In this document: piece by piece, positions 11,096 through 22,462 of the stretch
Layout: each line of letters opens with the position of its first letter
Position numbering within the stretch: position 1 is the first letter of the stretch
Assembly: GCA_963576565.1 (NCBI GenBank)
Contig: OY755038.1
Span: 200,357,013-200,421,012, forward strand
DNA from: Aspidapion aeneum
Taxonomy: Eukaryota; Arthropoda; Insecta; Coleoptera; Brentidae
Reading direction: 5' to 3'
Length of the DNA stretch: 64,000 bases
Program-made: the position numbers and the translations under genes
Notes under the pieces: generated by a model
Database searches by the model: none
Seen by the model: the letters and a program-made list of their open reading frames with translations, nothing else
What the model was told of the DNA's origin: nothing

Positions 11096-11340
11096 ACCGC
11101 AAAGAAGTTACTTTGCGAACACTTTTTTATACGCAAAGTAGCATGTTTGTGTATGTACGTTTTGGGTTATTTTTCTTACAGTTTTATTTTTTTATGTTTT
11201 CCGAACACTCGAAGAAAAAATATTGTTCCTGACACATGCGGAAAGTAGTTTTCCCGCACCTAAAACTTAACTAATTGCCTTCGCATGCGGGAAAAGATAA
11301 TTTTGCGCACTGGACAGGAGCTCTGCGTATGGCATACAAT
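11096..11340. repeat. GCGGGAAA/GCAAAGTA palindrome-rich repeat, related to the 3' flank of the recombinase element
   Basis: Contains TCGAAGAAAAAATATTGTTC, tgacacatgcggaaagtag and tttcccgcacc, which match in the same order 49537-49590 just after the tyrosine recombinase gene. It also has GCATGCGGGAAAAG at ~11282. Upstream is an inverted pair of CGCAAAGTA motifs. No coding region. Probably a non-autonomous relative or detached end of the recombinase element. Confidence 0.65.
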
Positions 11341-11344
11341 GAGC

Positions 11345-11990
11345 ATGTAATGGTTTTGAAATCACCCTTTTATGGAAAAAGTATTTAGTATTTTTTGATA
11401 AAACTTTTGACAATTAGTAAAGAAACGAATTTCTTAGCGCGTATTTAAAACCTTAATAAAATAGTAAACCTCAACCCTCAAAAAACGTGCCTAGATTACC
11501 TAATTTTTAGTTATTTTTTGATCCATTATTTTGTCTAGAACTGTTTCACTTATCGCAATTGACTGTTAAATGCGCGGCGCATTTAGGTCTCTTTTTTTTC
11601 GAAAATTTTCAATACTCCCCAAAAAAGTTTTTTTTCAAAACCATTACAATTAGATTTTTGTCTACAATATTTAATTTTTTTCCAATATGACTGCACACAG
11701 ACTTCTTCAGGAAATTTTAATTATTTTATAGTTCCCCTTTATATTAAAAACTTTTCCCATAAAAGAGTTATTTCAAAACACTTACGTGCTTATTATAAGC
11801 CATACGCAGACCATCTTAATTCATAAAGGATTTTGTGTCAAAAATAAGATTTTGAATGAAACGAACTTTATTATTGTAAACTCTAATATGCAATGTTCAC
11901 TATACCTACACCCAAAAAAAAAGGTTTTTACGTTTTTGTTATTATACGTTGAAATAAAGTAAAATGCAGATCTATGTAGTTTTTTTTTAT
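11345..11990. other. Unassigned AT-rich sequence
   Basis: No recognised gene or repeat. Confidence 0.4.
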
Positions 11991-11994
11991 TTTA

Positions 11995-12505
11995 ACCTTC
12001 CTAGCCCGCACAGCAATGGCTAGAGGAGGTATTGTTTTTGACGAAAAAATTTTTTTTGAGATAACGCCGAAAATGCGTTCTTTTTGTGTATTTTGACCTA
12101 CCCTAGCAGTATCGTCGTAATGTCTGTCTGTGTGTGTGTGTGTGTGTATGTAACTCTGTCCATAACACGATAGCTCCTAAACCGCCCAATCGATTTTCAT
12201 GAAATTTTTTGTTAAAATAGTATTCGATACTGTAACGAGCTGATTAGATTTTGGTCGAAATTCATCAATGCTAATGACACTTTTTTACAGATAAAAAGTT
12301 TTCAAAAAATTTGTGTTATAACCAAAAACTTGGTAGGACCTTTCGTTTCAGAGATATTTAGATATTTATATGATATTATATTATATTATATTTATATTAT
12401 ATTAGAGATATTTAAATTTAGATATAGCATAGAGTTTACTTGGAGTGTGCTAATGGGTTAGGAAGGTATCAGAACTATCAGATCCGTCATGGATCCATTT
12501 ATTTT
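11995..12505 (+). mobile_element. Family A element, most complete copy
   Basis: Starts ACCTTCCTAGCCCGCACAGC and ends ...GGGTTAGGAAGGT followed by the family tail gatccgtcatggatccattt, so the ends are inverted (ACCTTCCTAgCCC / GGGtTAGGAAGGT). It carries a (TG)n microsatellite at 12127-12148 and the block ctaaaccgcccaatcgattt. TTATTTTA occurs just outside both ends, a possible 8-base target duplication in low-complexity DNA. A 40-base AT repeat (ATATTATATTAT type) lies inside near 12370. No protein is encoded. Confidence 0.8.
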
Positions 12506-12524
12506 ACTATAGCAGGTAAACCGA

Positions 12525-13078
12525 AAATACCCTGCCAATTTCTGGGCACCTAAGCTTACACGATTAATCTAATTTTTACCCATTTTGGTCTGCGAAAATA
12601 ACCCCCTATCAGCCACCCGGGTCGCGTCCTATTGACGATATCCCCCCCCCTGCTCCCATGCACATGTTACCTTTAATATATTACTACACAAGTCATATCT
12701 TTACCAGAACGTTAATTTTTGTAATCTAGTCCCATCTTTTTTTTTGCTTATGTCCAGTGAATTTTAGTTATATTTAAATGGGACCATCTAGTGCCCAAAC
12801 TCAAGCTAGTTACCAAGTTTCATTTAAATCGGGCAAGTAGTTTTTACGTTATGCGCGTTGTCGATGAAGACATATAGTCAGACATACAGACAGACAGACA
12901 GACGGCACAACAAAAAAGTTTCAAAATCATCCGAAACGCGAAGATACATAAAGATTTTTAAAATCGGAGCAACTATTTTTTCTTCTTTTTGTCACGATCA
13001 CCATACCTCACACTACTATGTTATAGCACGGATCACCTAACAGATCCATGGTTATAGTATACGTGTAAGCTAAAAATG
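12525..13078 (-). mobile_element. Family B element, copy 2 (diverged)
   Basis: In reverse orientation to copy 1. The tip segment ctgccaatttctgggcacct, the block gggaccatctagtgcccaaa, the ACAG microsatellite (12878-12903) and the closing hairpin region all align with family B. It is shorter and more degraded than the other two. Confidence 0.75.
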
Positions 13079-13147
13079 TTAAGGATACTGATGCAAACCC
13101 ATTGGTTATTTGCAAGAAAACTGCATTTTTTTGTTAGTTGGTAAATA

Positions 13148-13727
13148 AAAAAAATACTCTGCCAATATATGGGCCCCTAAGCTCACACTAGGTATCTACT
13201 ATAGTTATAGCGTACGTGTGAGCTGATATAACTAAAAACTAAAATAAATTTTATTCAACCCCAGACTAAATTACCTTTCGTTTGATACCACACAAGCCAT
13301 GTTTTGATTTAAACTCAAATTTTTGAAATCTACCCCCATCCTTAAAAAAACAAAAACTAAAATATATTTTGTTTACCTCCGGACTCAATTACCTTTCGTT
13401 TGATATCACACACGCCATATTTTTACGTAAACTGTAATTTTTGAAATCTACCACCACCTTTAAAAAAAACTAAAATATATTTTGTTTAACTCCAAACTCA
13501 ATTACCTTTCGTTTGATATCACACACGCCTTATTTTCACATAAACTCTAATTTTTAAAATCTACCCCCACCCTTTTATTTGGCTTGTGTTCGGTGGATTT
13601 TGTTCATTTTTGGGATGGGATGGGACCATCTCGACCCAAGACCCAGCCTAGGTACCAAATTTCATTGAAATCGGGCAAGCGGTTTTTGAGTTATGCGCGT
13701 TGGTCGTTACAGACAGACATACAGACC

Positions 13728-13763
<36 letters not shown>

Positions 13764-13764
13764 T

Positions 13765-13847
<83 letters not shown>

Positions 13848-13992
13848 TACGGCGCGACAAAAAAGTTTCAAAATCATCTGAAACGCAAAGATATATAAAA
13901 ATTTTTGAAATCGGAGCAACTTTTTTTTTCTCGAAAAAATTAGGATCACCATAGCTCACACTACTATAGTATAGTATATGTGTGAGCTAAAA
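13148..13992 (-). mobile_element. Family B element, copy 3, with long (ACAG)n
   Basis: A reverse-orientation copy of the element at 8.87 kb. It starts AATACTCTGCCAATATATGG, has terminal hairpins at 13180-13222 and 13952-13988 (GCTCACAC...GTGTGAGC), and three internal ~110-bp tandem units. It carries a much expanded ACAG tract. Long open frames here translate the repeat (RQTDRQTD) and are not genes. Confidence 0.9.
13709..13850. repeat. (ACAG)n microsatellite
   Basis: About 35 nearly perfect ACAG units, broken only by a few ACAT/ACCG variants. It is much longer than the corresponding tract in copies 1 and 2, so expansion happened after insertion. Confidence 0.98.
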
Positions 13993-13999
13993 TGTTGCT

Positions 14000-14920
14000 T
14001 GTAGAGAGATAGCCGAAGTTGAGCCGTGCGAGGGCGATCTTCAGATTTCCACTTCATATGTGGTTCGGAAAATCACGAGCCAGGTCCTCCAAATCACGCG
14101 CAGTTGAATGCCGACTTGAGACCTTCAGTCCAAGTAAACAAGATATAGCACTGGGCTTTCTGAGAATGTGTCTTATGTATTCATCTTTTTTGGAGGTTAT
14201 GGAGGTTAACAACTTTCTACACTTCGTCGAATTTATTAATCATCAAAGTATTTTATTGAATAAATCAATTAACAACATGTAAAGATTAACCAAGGAGTCG
14301 TCATCAGGTACTTATGCTTGTTTGCGTTTGCATATCCCGTACGTGTACCTATCTACTTACTTGTTACATTACGGCGGCGGAAGCATTTTAGAGTATGGTT
14401 TATCCGTTGTGTTTACATAAGTGGTAGCAAGGACCGTCCACCCAATAGGTTTGATCATTGTTTAAAAATACCATGATTTGTCACCAATGCAGGTTACGTC
14501 AGTCAATATCGACATAAAAAAGGGCAAACATTGCAAACGCGCATGTATTTACAATTTTTCATATATTTTTAGGATCCTTGAGAGTAGTTCATCTACAAGT
14601 TTGCAACCCTGAAATCCCTGTCATTCCTTCAACAATGATTAATTTTTTCCAAAAAGTGAAATTTTATCGGTAAGGTAATTTTTAGAGCTACGTACCGAGA
14701 AAAATAATTGTCCGGAAAAAAATCATAGGAAAAGCATTTGTAGAGAATTAAATTGGCTTCAATCTGGTGTAAAAATAGTGCCTATAAGTTTCGGATTTTT
14801 TTTTGTTGTTTATGGTTTAAATTTATGTTTCTGTTTATTTGTTTCGTGTATACAAATATTTTAAATAATATACTATGCCACAATGTTAAAAAAAAATACA
14901 AATTTATATATACATAATGG
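14000..14920. other. Unassigned sequence
   Basis: No recognised gene or repeat. A frame of 87 codons at 14019-14282 has no identifiable domain. Confidence 0.4.
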
Positions 14921-15351
14921 TCAGTAGCGTAGCCATTTTCAAAGCTTCAAAGTTTAGCCTGCGTGGCTTTTTGATGAAGGTTTTATAACACCTGTTTTGA
15001 TCGACTACTAATCCCTACAAATTCATTTTTTTTTAAATTCTTATCTGCTACACCGAGATTAATGATACTTGGCACGAATATTAAGTTTCAGTACTGATTC
15101 TTCAGTTGCCAAAAAAAAATTACATTTATGCCCCTAGGGGGCGTGTGGAGACAAAATCTTCTAGACTATTGCACCTGTACCTATAGGTCTAACTTAATTG
15201 GTAATTTATAGAATTACCTACAAGCTTGCTAATTAAAAAAAAATGAAGGGGTTATTAATAAGGTCCTGTAGTTATAAGAAAACTAAATGGATCCATGACG
15301 GATCTGAGACCTTCCTAACCCATTACTACACTCCAACTAAACTTCATACTA

Positions 15352-16324
15352 CACTGAAAGTCGAATATAACGACGGCGAAGGGACCAACAAAGAAGGGTC
15401 GCTGTAACTGGTCGTCGTTATAATATGACTTATTTTAAATAAAAATTTCTCTATGTTACAACTTTTTTATTACTTACCCTAAAAGTAAATGAAAAGTCGG
15501 ATAAAATCATCATATTCAATATAAAAAAGTAAACCTACTGAAACAAGACGTACCTAAATATTATACACATATGTATTAATATCTGCAATAATGAAACATA
15601 GATCAAATAATCTGTCATTTTTGTTTGTTTTTTAAAATGTGAGTTAAAATAAATCGATTTGATTTTTTTCTCTATGGTACTGACGTATAGAAGCATTTTG
15701 TCACTGGAATGACTGTAAAGTACAAAGCTCAGGATTTTCACAGCTCGTAAAGCTTCTACAGTAGATAGTGGTCTACATTCTTCTCCATCATCAGATGCGT
15801 CTTCACTATTTTGATGCGGGATATCTTTATGTGCAAGTACTTCAGCTGCAATTCGCTCATCGGACAAAGAACTGTTTGTTTCAAGTAAAAATCAACATTT
15901 ACAAAATCTGTGCATAATTTATCTGACAAGTTAAGGTTATCTTTAATTACAATGAGAGTCATGTCATCTTCTGTCTCGAAGCCATTATTCGTTCTTCTTT
16001 TCAACTGGGCCAAAGGAATATTATCTCCCTCTGAGTCTTCTTCAAAATCGTCATTGTCAATCGGTCAGTCAGTGTGATTCCCGATAATTCTTAAAGCCAT
16101 GCATAATCACCAGGCAAAAATCAATTGCAGTAAGTCGTTATATCCGACCCGTCACATTCAAAATTTGCGTTATTGTGGACGCTTAAAGCGACTTCGTCGC
16201 TATAACCGATGTCGCTATAACCAGACTTTTTCTACAATACATTAAACGGAAATCCAACCAAACTACGCACTCTCCGTCGTAATATGCGACTTGTTGTTAT
16301 AGTCGTTATTCGCGACGTTTACTG
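15352..16324 (-). mobile_element. Tigger/pogo element with TA target duplication
   Basis: Tips are CACTGAAAGTCGAATATAAC on the left and, complemented, CAGTAAACGTCGCGAATAAC on the right. This is the CAGT...TATAACGA type characteristic of pogo/Tigger. TA flanks both sides (15350-15351 and 16325-16326). Further TATAACGAC motifs are repeated inside both ends. Internally only the transposase C-terminal tail survives. Confidence 0.85.
15640..16095 (-). pseudogene. Tigger/pogo transposase, C-terminal acidic tail remnant
   Basis: The minus strand reads DNDDFEEDSEGDNIPLAQLK, then LCTDFVNVDFYL. After a one-base frame change it continues SLSDERIAAEVLAHKD, EDASDDGEECRPLSTVEALR and AVKILSFVLYSH, ending with a short helical segment. 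Tigger/jerky transposases end in this way: an 'F-V-x-V-D' motif, 'L-T/S-D-E-x-I-x-x-E-V', an acidic run, then a helix. The CENP-B-like DNA-binding domains and the DDE catalytic core are deleted. Confidence 0.75.
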
Positions 16325-17099
16325 TATATGAACCTTAAAAATAGTTTTTTGTAAATATCTCAAAAACGAAAGCTCCTACCAATTTTTTGGTTATAACACA
16401 AATTTTTGAAAAAATGTGCGCTACAATACTACGAAAACTACATATTGATGTGACACTCCATTAAAACTATCATTAGCTTGATGAACTTCAACCAAAATCT
16501 AATCAGCTCGTTACAGTATTGAATACTATTTTACTTAAAAATTTCATGAAAATCGATTGGGCGGTTTAGGAGCTATCGTGTTACGGACAGAGTTACACAC
16601 ACACACACACAGAGACATCACGACGATACTGCTAAGGGTAGGTCAAAATACACCCAAATAACAAATTTTCGGCGTTATCTGAAAAAAAATTTTTTCGTGA
16701 AAAACAATACCTTGTCTAGCCATTGCTGTGCGAGCTAGCAAGGTAAAAATGACTTCTGCTTATGAAGTTTGATCAAGATCCCTTATAGCCCCTAGGGACC
16801 GGGGGTCAATTATAAAGTATTTAAAATTAAGAAATGGTCGACTGCACTAGGGCAGAGTATAAGTCAATTAATTTTTTTTCCTCATACCTCTAATTAGGGG
16901 CCTTACTAACAGCTTGATTTTTTTTATGTAGTAGGCCTGTTAGTAATTGTCTGAGCTACCAACTTAGTGAGACCTAAAGGTACAGGTGTAATAGTCTAGA
17001 AGATATAAGGGATAATCTAAAAACACATTTTTCCCCCATACGCCCCCTAGGGGGGTAATTTTTTTTACTTAGATTCCATAATTATTTAGTAGAAGGTTT

Positions 17100-18670
17100 T
17101 TTTATTTCCACACTTCGATGGTGTACTATCTTTTTCGCTTTTTCCCAAACTATAACACCTAGAGGTTTTTACTACCGTGTTAAAGCCAATAGAATGTTCT
17201 ATAAATTCTTTCCACATTACTTACGTACGAGGCTTAGAAAATGACCCTACAGCAATGAATACAATGTGTATTCATTGCCTACAGGTAAAATTTCAGTTAT
17301 TGTAAAAAACAGCACATCTTAAACCACACGTATCTCCGCAACCAATGAACCTACGAAGCTAAAATTGCGCTCAGATTGTGGAGAATTTGGGGGGCTTTAC
17401 AAAAGTATCAAAAGTAAATAACAAAAAAAAATTCTCAATGGATATTCTACCAACATATCACAAAATACATGCGTTTTTGACTGACCTAGGTATAGTCCCA
17501 TTTTGTATTAAATAATAGACACTTGAAGTTGATACCCACTTCACAACGCGTTCTCATTGGTGTAATTGAGAAATGCTGTAATCTTATTGGTTAGGTTTGT
17601 GTTATGACAGCTCACTACGTCGTTTCGCGTCGCTGTATGAGATATGAACAGCTTGGGTGCCGTAAAGATACGCGTTGTTACCCGTACGTAGTTTAGCCAG
17701 TTCCGTAGACAGAGTGTCGATAAATAAAAAACGAAATAAATGGCTCCTTTATACTCAGAAGCCAATTCAATCAATTTAGTCAAGATATAGAGATATAGAT
17801 ATAGCAGCGTCGCACCTTCATTTTCGACTTTTTAGCGTTTCGACAAAATTACGGTTCGGTGCTTTTACGTCTACACTATATTATTTTCGTTATTTTTAAA
17901 GATCGTCTAAATTATTTTTTCCTTTATAATTTTCGACATTTTCACTTTTTGAGAAAACTACGTTTCCTTTAATCTATTTTCGTTAATTATATGTTCGACA
18001 AAATTACGATTCCACAATTTTTTGTTTTACGTCGCCGTTTTTAATAGGTAGGTATGTGCATAATTTTAAATTCTTTAAATCCTTCGTGTTGTCCCAACGA
18101 AAGTAGTTTGTTACTTACAAAAGTTTCTTTTATCCCTAGAGAAACAGATGGATACCGAGAGAAACACATAAGAGAAAGGTACACCGATACTAGTTCACCT
18201 TGTAAAATTCCTTTCATCCCTTACAAACGCAAAATAAGTTTAACTCGGATGTAATAAACGGACCAAGACAAGTAACGTTGTTTTGTTTAATAACACATAG
18301 TTGTCATGTTACCTCCAGTTTGCATCCCTAAAAATTTAAGTTACAAAATTATTCATTCATTTATGTGATGCACTTTTCACTTCACTTTATTGCGAGACCA
18401 TACATTTAAAAACAAATACGATTTGCATTTCAGAAGCTTCCGAAGCATATTATTTACTATGTAGTTATTGGTTGTTACATGATTATGATTGTTTGATTTA
18501 TTACAATTAAAAAATCCGTTATTATTGCGGCTGTGCAAATGCTGAAACCAATTTGAACTAACCAACTTTATACTGAAAAGAGGTTAAAATGTTTGAATTT
18601 TCCCATCGCATAGGCATACAGCCGGCTTGGAAATGTGATGTCATATCGTACGTGAGTTTTTTTGGATTTG
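17100..18670. other. Unassigned sequence with one small hairpin
   Basis: A perfect 12-bp-arm hairpin lies at 17252-17278 (GCAATGAATACA, 3-base loop, complement). From 17815 to 18030 a loose motif TTTTCGACAAAATTACG recurs a few times. No gene recognised. Confidence 0.5.
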
Positions 18671-18679
18671 CAGCCCTTT

Positions 18680-18836
18680 TGCCGCAAACGCGAACCGCGC
18701 AACCCAAAACTACGAAAACAAAAACCACGCAAGATCAAAACCTCGCAAGACCAAAACCTTGCATATTATTACCGCGCAACCCAAAACCGTGCCAGCCTAA
18801 AACAGCGCAACAAACAAAAATCGCGCAACTTATATA
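18680..18836. repeat. Tandem array of CGCGCAACCCAAAAC units
   Basis: About nine 15-16-base units with the core (C)GCGCAA and a CAAAAC spacer. The sequence downstream (aacatatattttttaaaac...ccgcgggatcctagagagtgtga) is homologous to the sequence downstream of the array at 8.39-8.64 kb. Confidence 0.85.
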
Positions 18837-18929
18837 ATTCGACTCATCTTAACATATATTTTTTAAAACATACTCTTCTTACCTCTTTTCCGCGGGATCC
18901 TAGAGAGTGTGAAACCTAATCTATGTCAT

Positions 18930-19540
18930 TTGATAGCCTAACTTTGCCAATAAAGAATAGGGGTTTTAAGTGAAAAGGTTCTTATACGTTGGCAATCAGT
19001 TGACAAAGGTTAGGTTTCGCAGTGCCACGGAGCCATGGCACTACCCTATTTTTCTGCAAAAACCCGTTTTTTTATTTTTAAAACATTGTTATTGGTTTTT
19101 ATTTTAATTTATGCAATTCTTTTTCAATTATATATTATATGAAATTCCTTCGGCCTTGTGCAGTACAGTGGGTCACACTCCGACTCGATGCGACGGCGAT
19201 GCGATCAATGGACCACTGAAACCCAAAGTAGCGTCGAACACGCTGCCACTTTCCTCTTGGCTCCTTCGAATCGAAATAGATTTTGTCTGCAGCCTATATA
19301 AGTGACAGTGATAGGGCCAATGTTGGGCATTTTAGCGTTGTTTAAATAAGAAAAATAAAAGAAATTTTGTGCCTGGCACAGACCATCAGTTAGTCGTAGT
19401 ACCCCTGTCTTCTCGGGTATTACTCGCATTGTTTTTGTGTGTGGAGCATGGATGTGTTAATTTACGCCATGTCAATTATTTCAGCAGAATTTTTTGATAA
19501 ATTTTGAGTCATTTCATGGCAAAATTCGGGAGGGCATGGG
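18930..19540. other. Unassigned sequence
   Basis: Nothing recognised. The 64-74-codon frames in this stretch lack any domain. Confidence 0.4.
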
Positions 19541-19554
19541 TAAGTTTCTTTAAA

Positions 19555-21060
19555 AAAAAAATACTATTAGAAACCCCAAACATGACAAACTCTCCAGCGA
19601 CGTTCGTATATAATGGTCATATAAAAAATAAAAACATTTTTGTCATGTTTCACCCGAATTTCCAGAAAACCTAAGCTTTTTACAGGAAATATGCTTCACA
19701 GCTTACTTATATAAAGTAAAATTTCCTTTTAAATGATGTATAACTTGCTAAGATTAATTTCATTTTTAAAACTTCAGGGGACGCCCCTGTATATAAAATA
19801 AATTTTAAAAAATTACCAAATGAAACACCACACTATAGCCGCCATCTGCATTGATAGTCTTTGCACCTCTCATACCTTCCCACCCTCCCTCCCACCCCCC
19901 TCCAAAATCCCCCCTCCCCCCGAAAAAGGATGCTCTAGCAGCAAAGGTGATCCCTCCTACTCACCTTTTCTCTTATTCAAATTTATAAGAACCTTAAAAA
20001 AAATCGAACCAAAATAAACTAATTTGTTTACAAACGCCCCCAAAGTTTTAAAAATTAAACTTTTCTTACCTTGTTATACATCGTTTAAAAGGAAATTTTA
20101 TTTTCTACAATCAAGTGTAAGAGACATTTTTTAATAAGGAGCTTGGTTTTTAAAAAAATCGGGTGAAACATGTGACAAAATGTTTTTATTTATTAATTTT
20201 TTTAAATGACCCCCATTTACGGACGTCGTTGGAGAGTTTGTCATCAATCAAACCCTACCAAATTATACATTGTTATAAAGGTAATTTTATTTTCACAATA
20301 AAGTTGAGAATACTTTTTTTGATTGAGCTAAGTTTCTAAGAAAAATTGTATAAAACCTGTAACAAAATTAATTTGTTTGGTGATTTGTAAAAATTGAATT
20401 TATTAAGAGACGCCTGTAAAGTTTTATTCTGAAGATAAATCTTACCTTATGGTACAGCGGTTTAAAGGAGTTTTTATTGTCTATAATCGACTATAGGGCA
20501 CAATTTTCTATAGAGGGCTTGGTTTTAAGGATAATCGGGCAAAACATGTGACAAACCTGTGGTTTAAAAAAAAAAACGGACACCGCTGGAGAGTTTGATG
20601 TTCGTCTGATTGCACAACTTATACACTGTTAAAAAGTGAATTTTATTTTCTACAATAAAGTGTAGAATATTTTTTTTTCTAAAAAGCTTAGTTTTTATCC
20701 AAAATTTTAGTGTAAGTTTAGTGATTTTTCAAAATTGATGTAATTTACGGAGGCCCATAAATTGTTATAAATAAAACTAATCCTGCCTTATTTTACACCG
20801 TTTAAAAGGAAATTTTATTATTTGCAACCGACTATAGGACACAATTTTTGATAAAGAGCTTGGTTTTTAAGAATATCGGGGAAAACGGGTAATATGTTTC
20901 TTTTTTACATTTTTTTGCATTACCTCAATAAACGGACGCTGCTGGAGAGTTCGTCTTTGGTCGTACCCCACTGATTTGTATATCGCTAAAAAGGAAATTT
21001 TATTGTCAACAATAAAGGTAATCACATATTTTTCATTAAGAAGCTTAGTTTTTGAGAAAA
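19555..21060. repeat. Dimeric satellite (~357-bp unit of two ~180-bp halves) with inverted flank
   Basis: The marker GGACg(t/c)cG(t/c)TGGAGAG occurs at 20221, 20578 and 20935, exactly 357 bases apart each time. A second marker, AAAGGAAATTTTATTTTCTA and variants, recurs about every 165-187 bases at ~20090, 20277, 20464, 20630, 20807 and 20990, giving two half-units per period. At 19560-19790 both markers appear in reverse complement, so part of the array is inverted. A pyrimidine-rich stretch (19880-19925) lies near the switch point. No coding. Confidence 0.85.
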
Positions 21061-21064
21061 TTTA

Positions 21065-21945
21065 AATCTAAAAATTTTAGGTTTTGGAGGGTCTGGGGTG
21101 TTTTTGGGGGTTTTTGCAGCTAAAAGTTAAAAAAACTAATATAATTTTATTTTTAGGTTCGGTCTTACACATTTTTAATTTATTTCTCTGTTATTGTGGC
21201 TTTAGGGAATCAATTTAGTTAAATTTTCAGGTATTCGAGCACGACTATAAGAGGAGGGGGGATAAAAAAAATTGGACCAAAACCTGGTTTGGCAACATTC
21301 AGATCGTTAATCTGTGACCTATTCTCAGCTAGAATCCACTGTTAAAGTGCGGTCCTCATACTTTGCATACTCCTTTAAAAACATATGAAGATTGTTTTCG
21401 CCTCCCGCGAAAAGGATTTTCTGCTATCGGTAGATAAATTATGGTTACTTATGTATAAACATCAATTTAAACTCAAATTTTAAACAAAACGTAGTACCGT
21501 GCAGTTTTACGTACAAACAATTTAAAATATATATTACAAGTGCTTACTTTAACGACTGTTAAGTGGCGAAAAGCTCCTTCGTAGTAACTTAAGTTTTCGA
21601 TCCCTAAACAATTACTGAATATGAAATAAGATAAGAAATGCAGTACGAAATCAAATTCAAAGTTGAACATCAAAATCGTAAAACAACAAAGTAACTGTTG
21701 CTGTTTACCGACACTGATATACCGCGCTGTGTAATATCTTACTAACTGCTTACTTCGGATTAACATGGGCGCTAGAAAGAGCATTAAACACTTCAGAAAA
21801 ATTACTTGTTAAAGCCGGCTTCAAATGAGATGAGGCAGTAAAAACTGCAAGAAATTGCAACAATATCTTGGAAGGTTAATATGTTGCCAACAATAAAAAA
21901 TGTTTGACGTTATGCAAGGCTCTATTTGCAAATGAAATAAATGGA
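21065..21945. other. Unassigned sequence with a MITE-like fragment
   Basis: Bases 21463-21540 (aaactcaaattttaaacaaaacgtag...gcagttttacgtac) resemble one arm of the MITE at 33.8-33.95 kb. No gene recognised. Confidence 0.5.
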
Positions 21946-22014
21946 TCAATGACGGATCTGATACCTTCCTAGCTAGCCTCTTAGCACACTTCAAGTGAAC
22001 TTCATGATATCGCT

Positions 22015-22400
22015 CATGGGCTGCAATAGTGGCACAACTAAAAAATTACAACTTTTGGAGTAAATGCAACATAAAAAGTAAACAAACTACGTTTTCTCAA
22101 GTTGCAATACTGGCACAACTCTTAATTTATATTTTAACCGCTACATGGCAAAAGTGCCGCATTTTCTAACTCGTTATGAATGTAGGCTGCAATACCGACT
22201 TTTCTCGGTGTCTGTCCATTGCTCGATGTGACACGTGCACGTTTCGGGCGTCAATAGCGACACTTTTTGAGTTGTGCAGGTATTACAGATTACTTCGTGA
22301 TACTCTGCTAATATGTACTTATTAATTTAGTTGCTTTATTAAATTATGAAGAGTTTTTTTCGAAAAAGGTTCGGTTCGGTTCACATAAGCCCTTTTTGCA
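22015..22400. repeat. Loose array of GCAATAGTGGCACAACT-type motifs plus GGTTCGGTTC
   Basis: Variants of TGCAATAGTGGCACAACT occur at 22019, 22103, ~22188 (diverged) and ~22240, and once more beyond the D1 element at 22823. A GGTTCGGTTCGGTTCAC cluster follows at 22368. The combination resembles the array loci at 8.4 and 18.7 kb. Confidence 0.6.
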
Positions 22401-22462
22401 GTTTTTTATTACTCCGAGCTTTAAAATTCATAAAACTCCCGTCATGACACATTAAAAAAATC

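Larger units (their letters stand above)
15285..16752 (-). mobile_element. Family A element split by a Tigger insertion
   Basis: The left piece (15285-15351) begins AAATGGATCCATGACGGATC and the right piece resumes at 16325. The right piece has ATCGATTGG..GCGGTTTAGGAG, a (CA)n tract at 16595-16610 and the end agccattgctgtgcgagcta. Removing the inserted 973 bases and one TA restores a continuous family A sequence. Confidence 0.85.
14924..17100. mobile_element. Family C long-arm foldback element, copy 1
   Basis: The left arm (14924-15285) and right part (16755-17100) include inverted matches: TAGACTATTGCACCTGTACC at ~15171 against its complement near 16983-17002, and CCCCTAGGGGGC boxes on both sides. 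The left arm also matches both arms of copy 2 at 59.76-61.80 kb (AACACCTGTTTTGATCGA). The centre is occupied by a family A element, which itself contains a Tigger element. No protein is encoded by C. Confidence 0.7.

Noticed and set aside
13584..13959. Long open frames on both strands (up to 104 codons) with RQTD or SVCL repeats
   Set aside because: They only translate the (ACAG)n tract of a family B element; all frames are open because the repeat lacks stops.
19820..20017. Proline-rich 65-codon frame
   Set aside because: It translates the pyrimidine-rich spacer of the satellite (CCCTCC runs).
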